A stretch of 6,776 nt of DNA, taken from positions 1 to 6,776 of the forward strand of contig CAIXSE010000825.1 of assembly GCA_903921965.1 (NCBI GenBank). Reading direction: 5' to 3'. This DNA is from an uncultured Thermoleophilia bacterium. Its GTDB lineage: Bacteria > Actinomycetota > Thermoleophilia > UBA2241. Position 1 is the first letter of the stretch, and every line of letters starts with the position of its first letter. The notes below the pieces were generated by a model. It saw nothing but the letters and a program-made list of their open reading frames with translations, was not told the DNA's origin and ran no database searches. The position numbers and the translations under genes are program-made. Below are positions 1 through 4,337 of this stretch, piece by piece.

Positions 1-185
1 ACCACGAGTCGCTTGACGCCCTCATGGCCGGGCTGACCGCCTGGCGGTTCTGGCAGGGGCTGGCGACGGACGTCGGCGACGACCGCGACGGCCGCATCTG
101 GCTGCCGGTGCCGCCGAACGAGCTGCGGGACTCCTACGGGCGGCTGACGCCGCGCGAGGCGCGCGCGGCGCTGCGCCGCGCCTGA
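1..185 (+). CDS. C-terminal end of a DUF429-like (predicted RNase H-fold nuclease) protein, 5' truncated
   Basis: The reading frame is open from the window edge (first full codon at base 3) to a TGA at 183-185, giving 60 residues with strongly G/C-biased third positions. The visible tail has an ESLDALMAGLTAW helix, then a charged linker and a GRIWLPVPPNEL segment. A D-A-x-x-A-x-T-A-W helix followed by G-x-I-x-x-P is what I recall from the C-terminus of DUF429 family proteins, which are predicted RNase H-like nucleases of unknown role. In that family the helix carries a conserved acidic residue, here the D in SLDAL. The assignment rests on this short tail only, so the coding call is much safer than the family call. 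The gene converges on hisG with 43 bases between the two stop codons. Confidence 0.5.
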   Translation, partial: HESLDALMAGLTAWRFWQGLATDVGDDRDGRIWLPVPPNELRDSYGRLTPREARAALRRA

Positions 186-197
186 ACCCTTAGTCCC

Positions 198-224
198 GCG
201 CGGCGCCCGGTCCGCGCGCCGCGC
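198..224. terminator. Candidate bidirectional stem-loop terminator between convergent genes
   Basis: A perfect 9-bp inverted repeat, GCGCGGCGC at 198-206 and GCGCCGCGC at 216-224, flanks a 9-base loop. It fills most of the 43-bp gap between two converging stop codons, where a shared terminator is expected. Neither side has a T-tract, so it is not a textbook intrinsic terminator. In GC-rich genomes such U-less hairpins may still block readthrough from either side. The call rests on position and symmetry only. Confidence 0.4.
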
Positions 225-228
225 CCGG

Positions 229-1098
229 TCACATCACGATCTTGTTGAGCGGGAACTCCACGATGCCCTCCGCGCCGACCTCCTTGAGGCGCGGGATGAT
301 GTGGCGCACCACGCTCTCCTCGAGGATCGTGTTCACGGCCACCCAGCCGGGATCGCTGAGGTGCGACACGGTGGGGTTGCGGAGCGCGGGGAGGAGGTCG
401 AGCACGGCGTCCAGGTCGGCGGCCCGCACGTTGAGCATGAGGCCGACCTTGTCCAGGGCGGCGATGGCGCCCTGCAGCAGGAGGGCCATGTCTTCGATCT
501 TCTGCCGCTTGCCGGGATCGTCCCAGGCGTCGCGGTTGGCGATGAGCTGTGTGGTGGACTGCAGCACGGTCTCGACGATGCGCAGCTTGTTGGCACGCAG
601 CGACGAGCCGGTCTCGGTGACCTCGACGATGGCGTCGGCGAGCTCCGGCAGCTTGGCCTCGGTCGCCCCCCAGCTGAACTCGACCTTCGCCGTGACGCCG
701 CGCTCCTCGAGCCAGCGCTTCGTGACCCCCACGAGCTCGGTCGCCACGACGCGGCCCTCGAGGTCGGCCGGCGTGCGCACGTCCGAGTCGTTGGGCACGG
801 CCAGCACCCAGCGCACCTTGCCGAAGCTCTGCTTGGCGTAGACGAGGTCGCACACGTGGTGCACGTCGGCCTGGTTCTCGACGACCCAGTCATGGCCTGT
901 CAGCCCACAGTCGAGAGCCCCGTCTTCCACGTACCGCGCCATCTCCTGGGCGCGCACGAGCATGCACTCGATCTCGGCGTCGTCGATCGCGGGGAAGTAG
1001 GAGCGCGGCGCCACCGTGATGAGGAACCCCGCGCGGCGCATGAGGTCGATCGTGGCGTTCTCGAGGCTGCCCTTGGGCAGGCCGAGCTTGAGGATCAT
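229..1098 (-). CDS. hisG: ATP phosphoribosyltransferase, long form with regulatory domain (HisG)
   Basis: HisG condenses ATP with PRPP to give phosphoribosyl-ATP, the first committed step of histidine biosynthesis, in the cytoplasm. The 289-residue protein has the long-form length. It opens with [18 protein letters not shown], the usual N-terminal motif, continues through [12 protein letters not shown] at about residues 63-74 (periplasmic-binding-protein-like catalytic fold), and has a PRPP loop [11 protein letters not shown] at 160-170. Residues from about 215 to the end form the small regulatory domain, including [15 protein letters not shown] and the terminal [11 protein letters not shown]. 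In this family that domain mediates hexamerisation and histidine feedback inhibition, so no separate HisZ should be needed. The ATG start is set by AAGGAG at 1105-1110, six bases upstream. No other his gene is visible, so this hisG sits apart from any his operon within the window. All expected motifs are intact. Confidence 0.96.
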   Translation of the reverse strand: MILKLGLPKGSLENATIDLMRRAGFLITVAPRSYFPAIDDAEIECMLVRAQEMARYVEDGALDCGLTGHDWVVENQADVHHVCDLVYAKQSFGKVRWVLAVPNDSDVRTPADLEGRVVATELVGVTKRWLEERGVTAKVEFSWGATEAKLPELADAIVEVTETGSSLRANKLRIVETVLQSTTQLIANRDAWDDPGKRQKIEDMALLLQGAIAALDKVGLMLNVRAADLDAVLDLLPALRNPTVSHLSDPGWVAVNTILEESVVRHIIPRLKEVGAEGIVEFPLNKIVM

Positions 1099-1159
1099 CC
1101 GGGTCTCCTTGCGACGGGCCGGGGACGCACGCGGGGTGCGCTTCGGGCGGGGTCTGCGA

Positions 1160-1178
1160 CCGCTGCCGCGGGCAGCGG
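1160..1178 (-). other. 8-bp stem-loop in the hisG leader region
   Basis: CCGCTGCC at 1160-1167 pairs perfectly with GGCAGCGG at 1171-1178 around a 3-base loop. It lies about 60 bases upstream of the hisG start, so it would fall in the 5' leader of hisG or in a read-through transcript from the methyltransferase gene. A weak minus-strand -10-like hexamer, TAGGAT (the complement of 1195-1200), lies just upstream, but I see no convincing -35. The hairpin could be an attenuator, a processing site or simply GC-rich spacer. I found no short His-codon leader peptide. Confidence 0.3.
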
Positions 1179-1246
1179 CTCGCGTGAAGGGGCAATCCTA
1201 CCAGCACGCCGGGGTCGGGAGGCGGGCGTGCCGTAGAGGTCCGGGG

Positions 1247-1281
1247 AGGGCGCGGCGGGGCCCCTCGCGGGCCCGCGCCCT
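1247..1281 (-). terminator. Candidate hairpin at the 3' end of the corrinoid/methyltransferase unit
   Basis: AGGGCGCGG at 1247-1255 is the exact reverse complement of 1273-1281, a 9-bp stem with a 17-base loop. The loop region can refold with GGGCCC at 1258-1263 and 1269-1274, so two structures compete. On the minus strand it begins at the last base of the methyltransferase stop codon, where a transcript end is expected. It has no U-tract. A third weaker repeat (GCACGCC at 1204-1210 with GGCGTGC at 1225-1231) lies further on. Together they suggest a transcriptional break before hisG, though such pairing arises easily at this base composition. Confidence 0.35.
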
Positions 1282-2324
1282 CACTCCACCCAGTCGAGCG
1301 GGTAGCGGCCCCAGGTGCGGGCGGCCTCGGCGACGGCGTGGAGCACCTCGTCGGGCACCTGGAAGGGGATCTCGCCGTGCCCGTCTGCCAGCACGTAGCC
1401 GCCGCCCGGGCCCGCGGCCGCCAAGGCGGCCTTGACCTCGGCCTCGGCCTCGGCCGGCGTCCAGTGCCGCATCGCGATGCCGTTGAGGTTGCCGAGCAGT
1501 GCGACCTTGCCGCCGGCCGCGCGCTTGAGCTCGGCGAGGTCCTCGTCGGGGCCGACCTGCACGGCCACGGCCCCGGTCTGCGCCATGTCGCCGATGATCT
1601 CCAGGCAGCGGCCCGAGGCGACGTTGAGGGCCACGCCGCCGTGGATGCGCGCCAGGGTACGCGCGGCGATGCGCCCGGCCACGTCGCGGTAGACCCGCGG
1701 CGACACGACGGTGGTGGACGCCACCGGGTCGGCGAAGCCGACGGCCGTGGCGCCCGCCGCGAGCTGCGCGTTGGCGACCGCGACACAGTACTCCTCGTTG
1801 ACCGCGACGAGCCGCTCGAAGAGGTCCGGGCGGTCGCGCATGAGGAGGAGGTAGCGCTCGAAGCCGAGCTGCATCACGGGCAGCGAGAAGGGTGCGACCA
1901 CGCCGCCGATGATGGGCACGTCCTGCGAGCGCCGGGCGAGCCCTTCGATGACGCGGAGCGTCGCGCCGACCGCCGGGTTGCCGTCGATCTCCGGCGGCTC
2001 GAGCGTGCGGATGTCCTCGATGTCCGTGATGAACGGTTCGCCGGCGTTCGGCGGGCCGTCGTCGCGGAAGATGACCTCGGCGCCCCACGCTTCGACGTCG
2101 GCGGCCGCGTAGGGTGCTCCGACCAGGCAGTCGTGACCGAACTTCTCGCGCAGGCGCAACTGCCCCTCGACGATCAGGTCGGGGTCCTGCAGGTAGCCAG
2201 GGAGCGGGACCTGGAGCTCCCTGGCTCCGTGCATCGTGAACAGGAGGAACAGGGGGACGCGGTCGGGCTCTTCGTAGCGGAGGGTGGTGAGCACCCGCTC
2301 GAGGGGCGTCATCGAAGGCTTCAT
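1281..2324 (-). CDS. MtaA/CmuA-type methyltransferase of the uroporphyrinogen decarboxylase family, non-canonical zinc site
   Basis: The 347-residue protein has the length and layout of the URO-D superfamily. An N-terminal TPLERVLTTLRYEEPDRVP motif (residues 6-24) is followed by VGAPYAAADVEAWGAEV (68-84), a GGVVAPFSLPVMQLG segment (140-154), AGATAVGFADP (190-200) and VALLGNLNG (274-282). In the corrinoid-linked branch (MtaA, MtbA, CmuA) these proteins move a methyl group between a corrinoid protein and a thiol or other carrier, usually with a zinc held by H-x-C and a later Cys. Here the HxC position aligns best with N234-V-A236, and the later Cys (in PGCGIP) with H316 in DGHGEIP. The usual ligands therefore appear lost, and true uroporphyrinogen decarboxylase (HemE) is unlikely. 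The ATG overlaps the corrinoid gene's stop as ATGA, and a GGAGG lies upstream at 2332-2336. This implies translational coupling and a shared complex. The substrate is not readable from the sequence. Confidence 0.88.
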   Translation of the reverse strand: MKPSMTPLERVLTTLRYEEPDRVPLFLLFTMHGARELQVPLPGYLQDPDLIVEGQLRLREKFGHDCLVGAPYAAADVEAWGAEVIFRDDGPPNAGEPFITDIEDIRTLEPPEIDGNPAVGATLRVIEGLARRSQDVPIIGGVVAPFSLPVMQLGFERYLLLMRDRPDLFERLVAVNEEYCVAVANAQLAAGATAVGFADPVASTTVVSPRVYRDVAGRIAARTLARIHGGVALNVASGRCLEIIGDMAQTGAVAVQVGPDEDLAELKRAAGGKVALLGNLNGIAMRHWTPAEAEAEVKAALAAAGPGGGYVLADGHGEIPFQVPDEVLHAVAEAARTWGRYPLDWVE

Positions 2325-2962
2325 CGCGGCCCCTCCTCAAGGACGCCGCGCACGAGGCGCAGGGCGTCTGTCGAGTTCATCCCCGCGCCGTCGGCGCCGA
2401 CCTCGCGCCACAGGCCGGGATCCATGCGGAACGGCGCGCCGCCGACGAAGAGCGCCGGCCGGGCACCGAGCTCGGCGAGGCCGTCGGAGAGGTCGCGGAC
2501 CCTGAGCGCCGCCGGCAGCATCAGCGTGGACACCAGCACGATGCGGGGCTCCTCGGCCCGGCAGCGCGCGACGACGTCGCGCGGCGACAGGCCGTGCCCG
2601 TAGTCTTCGACGGCGTACCCGGCCGAGCGCAGCGCCGAGAGCACGAGGCGCTTGCCGAGCACGTGGTGGTCCTCGAGGACGACGATGGCGATGCCGGGGC
2701 CGCCGGCGGCCGGCCGGGCGTTCGGCAGCACCTCGGCCACGACCTCTTCGGCGAGGACGCCGCTCAGGTACAGCGTGGCCAGCGAGATGGTGCCGGACTC
2801 CCAGGAGGTGCCGATGTGCTCGAGCGCCGGGACGATGACGGCTTCCGAGACGGAGACCGGGTCCTTGTCTCCCAGGTCGTCGCGGATCACGGCGCGGGCG
2901 GCGGCCCTGTCGCCGCGCAGCAGCGCCTGCTCGAACGCCTGTGCCTGGTCCCGGCCGTCCAC
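2321..2962 (-). CDS. B12-binding corrinoid protein (MtaC/MtbC-like methyl carrier)
   Basis: This 213-residue protein has the two-part architecture of methyl-carrying corrinoid proteins. A helical cap (about residues 5-80) contains VPALEHIGTSWESGTISL, and a Rossmann-type cobalamin domain spans about 90-208. The base-off B12 signature is present as D98-x-H100-x-x-G103 (EDHHVLGK), followed by S145-T-L147 and G174-G175. H100 should be the lower axial cobalt ligand. The cytoplasmic protein would accept a methyl group on Co(I) and pass it to a partner methyltransferase, here presumably the gene whose ATG overlaps its stop codon. I chose the GTG at 2960-2962 because a strong GGAGGA lies six bases upstream. 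An in-frame ATG at 3182-3184 would add 74 low-complexity residues and run antisense into the divergent reductase. No MT1 methyltransferase or corrinoid reductive activase is visible nearby. Some proteins of this type are instead B12 sensors, but the pairing argues for methyl transfer. Confidence 0.9.
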   Translation of the reverse strand: MDGRDQAQAFEQALLRGDRAAARAVIRDDLGDKDPVSVSEAVIVPALEHIGTSWESGTISLATLYLSGVLAEEVVAEVLPNARPAAGGPGIAIVVLEDHHVLGKRLVLSALRSAGYAVEDYGHGLSPRDVVARCRAEEPRIVLVSTLMLPAALRVRDLSDGLAELGARPALFVGGAPFRMDPGLWREVGADGAGMNSTDALRLVRGVLEEGPR

Positions 2963-2968
2963 CCTCTG

Positions 2969-2974
2969 TCCTCC
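2969..2974 (-). promoter_or_regulatory. Ribosome binding site that fixes the GTG start of the corrinoid protein
   Basis: The minus strand reads GGAGGA here, six bases before the GTG at 2962-2960. This near-perfect anti-16S match decides between the GTG and an upstream in-frame ATG that would overlap the divergent gene. Confidence 0.75.
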
Positions 2975-3007
2975 TCGAGACGTCGCCCCCTCCGGACCCG
3001 CCGTGGA

Positions 3008-3028
3008 GAGTCTACTACCCGCAGACTC
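3008..3028. promoter_or_regulatory. Inverted repeat in the divergent intergenic region, candidate operator
   Basis: GAGTCT at 3008-3013 and AGACTC at 3023-3028 form a perfect 6-bp inverted repeat with a 9-base spacer. It sits near the middle of the 109-bp gap between the divergent corrinoid and aldo/keto reductase genes. The left arm overlaps a minus-strand TAGACT (3009-3014), a possible -10 for the corrinoid gene, but I see no good -35 on either strand. A dimeric regulator bound here could control both directions. This AT-richer patch stands out from its surroundings, which is the main reason to record it. Confidence 0.3.
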
Positions 3029-3071
3029 CGCGGCGTAACGCACGGTCACCGGTTCCGGTAGGATGCGCGCG

Positions 3072-4223
3072 ATGCAGTACCGCACGTTCGGCAGCCTCGA
3101 CCTCGCACCCTCGGCGCTCGGCTTCGGGGCCATGCGCCTGCCCGTCCTCACGGAATCCGACGGCAGGCCCGACGCCACGCGCATCGACCACGACGCCGCG
3201 ACCGCGTTGTTCCGGCGGGCCGTCGACGGCGGTGTGAACTACGTCGACACCGCCTGGATGTACCACGGCGAGACCAGCGAGGCGTGGCTGGGCGAGGCTC
3301 TCAAGGACGGCTACCGCGAGAAGGTCAAGGTCGCCACGAAGATGCCGGTCTGGCACGTGCACGAGCCCGGCGACTTCGACCGTCTGCTGGCGATCCAGCT
3401 GGAGCGCCTGCAGCTCGACGCGGTGGACTTCTACCTGCTGCACAGCCTGGACGAGCGGCACTGGCGCATGGTCGTGGAGCAGGGCCAGCTCGCGGCCGCG
3501 GAGCGCGCCCTGGCCGACGGGCGCATCGGGCACCTGGGCTTCAGTTTCCACGGCGAGGCGGCGCTGTTCCCGCGGATCCTCGAGGCGAGCGACGTGTGGG
3601 AGTTCTGCCAGATCCAGCTGAACTACATGGACGAGGAGTTCCAGGCGGGCCGCGCCGGGCTCGAGCTGGCCGCGGCGCGCGGCCTCGGGGTGATCGTCAT
3701 GGAGCCGGTGCGCGGCGGCATGCTGGCGCAGCGTGTGCCGCCGGCGGTGCAGGCGCTCTGGGACGCTGCCCCCGTGCGGCGCACACCCGCGGAGTGGGCC
3801 CTGCAGTGGGTCTGGAGCCTGCCGGAGGTCTCGTTCCTGCTCAGCGGCATGACGACCATGGAGCAGGTCGAGCAGAATCTCGAGTACGCCGGCCGCTCGC
3901 GGCCGGGTCTGCTCACGCAGCCGGAGCTCGACGTCGTCGCGCGGGTGCGCGACGTCTACCGCGAGCTCAGCCCGGTCCCGTGCACGGCCTGCCGCTACTG
4001 CCTGCCGTGCCCGCAGGGCGTCGCCATCCCCGAGATCCTCGGGCTCGTGAACGACGCGTCCATGTACGGCGACCCGGCGCGCCAGCGGCTGCAGTACACC
4101 TGGCTGGACGAGGGCGCGCGCGCCGGACGGTGCACGGCCTGCCGCGACTGCGAACCGCTCTGCCCGCAGGGCATCGCCATCGCGGGCTGGATGGAGAGGG
4201 CGCAGACGCTGCTCGCCTCCTGA
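3072..4223 (+). CDS. Aldo/keto reductase with C-terminal double [4Fe-4S] ferredoxin-like domain
   Basis: This is a 383-residue cytoplasmic oxidoreductase of the Fe-S aldo/keto reductase group (COG1453-like). The N-terminal TIM barrel starts MQYRTFGSLDLAPSALGFG and carries the AKR catalytic tetrad as D59 (NYVDTA), Y64 (MYHGE), K90 (ATKMP) and H124 (LLHSL). Residues 304-313 hold C-x2-C-x2-C-x2-C-P and residues 354-364 hold C-x2-C-x2-C-x3-C-P, enough for two [4Fe-4S] clusters. These suggest electron exchange with ferredoxin or a partner protein, rather than simple NADPH use alone. I prefer the ATG at 3072 because AGGA (3060-3063) lies eight bases upstream and the family normally begins MxYR. The ATG at 3063 would add MRA and has its GG directly abutting the codon. 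The gene is divergent from the corrinoid unit and may share its regulator. The physiological substrate of this group is generally unknown. Confidence 0.93.
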   Translation: MQYRTFGSLDLAPSALGFGAMRLPVLTESDGRPDATRIDHDAATALFRRAVDGGVNYVDTAWMYHGETSEAWLGEALKDGYREKVKVATKMPVWHVHEPGDFDRLLAIQLERLQLDAVDFYLLHSLDERHWRMVVEQGQLAAAERALADGRIGHLGFSFHGEAALFPRILEASDVWEFCQIQLNYMDEEFQAGRAGLELAAARGLGVIVMEPVRGGMLAQRVPPAVQALWDAAPVRRTPAEWALQWVWSLPEVSFLLSGMTTMEQVEQNLEYAGRSRPGLLTQPELDVVARVRDVYRELSPVPCTACRYCLPCPQGVAIPEILGLVNDASMYGDPARQRLQYTWLDEGARAGRCTACRDCEPLCPQGIAIAGWMERAQTLLAS

Positions 4224-4270
4224 GCGCTCCGCGGCGGCCGTCTGCGGACGTCGCGTCCATCGCCATGCTA

Positions 4271-4299
4271 GTGACGTCGTCGTGCCGGGGTCGTATGCT
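4271..4299 (+). promoter_or_regulatory. Candidate housekeeping sigma promoter for the PAS/HD-GYP gene
   Basis: GTGACG (4271-4276) and TATGCT (4294-4299) each match four of six consensus positions and are separated by exactly 17 bases. Transcription would start near 4306, leaving a leader of about 30 bases before the TTG start. Spacing and position are good but the hexamers are imperfect. The promoter lies in the 114-bp gap after the reductase stop, so the sensor gene may be transcribed independently of it. Confidence 0.45.
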
Positions 4300-4320
4300 C
4301 CCCCGGGTGACCTGGCCACC

Positions 4321-4334
4321 TCACTCCGGAGTGA
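4321..4334 (+). promoter_or_regulatory. Perfect 14-bp palindrome containing the Shine-Dalgarno of the TTG-start gene
   Basis: TCACTCCGGAGTGA is its own reverse complement. Its right half contains GGAG (4328-4331), which is the ribosome binding site six bases before the TTG at 4338 and fixes that start. As RNA it can fold as a 5-bp stem with a CCGG loop, partly hiding the ribosome binding site. As DNA it could be a dimer-binding operator just downstream of the candidate promoter. Confidence 0.5.
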
Positions 4335-4337
4335 AGC

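Noticed and set aside
1099..1200. A histidine-attenuator leader peptide upstream of hisG
   Set aside because: No ATG-started short frame and no run of His codons can be found on the minus strand before the hisG ribosome binding site.
301..1236. A 311-codon plus-strand open frame antisense to hisG
   Set aside because: hisG is unambiguous on the other strand, and the plus-strand translation is H/G/R/D-rich low-complexity sequence typical of a shadow frame.
1281..2324. Genuine uroporphyrinogen III decarboxylase (hemE)
   Set aside because: The N-terminus and internal motifs fit the MtaA/CmuA-like branch, and the gene is translationally coupled to a corrinoid protein. No haem biosynthesis gene is nearby.
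1198..2340. A 380-codon minus-strand frame overlapping the methyltransferase gene
   Set aside because: It is an out-of-frame reading of the same gene, an Arg/Pro/Gly-rich translation with no recognisable motif. The frame at 1281-2324 carries the family motifs.
1338..2603. A 421-codon plus-strand open frame across the methyltransferase and corrinoid genes
   Set aside because: It spans the junction of two real, motif-bearing minus-strand genes and shows no domain of its own.
2963..3184. A 74-residue N-terminal extension of the corrinoid protein from an upstream ATG
   Set aside because: The extra sequence is low-complexity, covers the divergent promoter region, and overlaps the 5' end of the reductase. 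The GTG at 2962 has an ideal ribosome binding site and matches the family's usual start.
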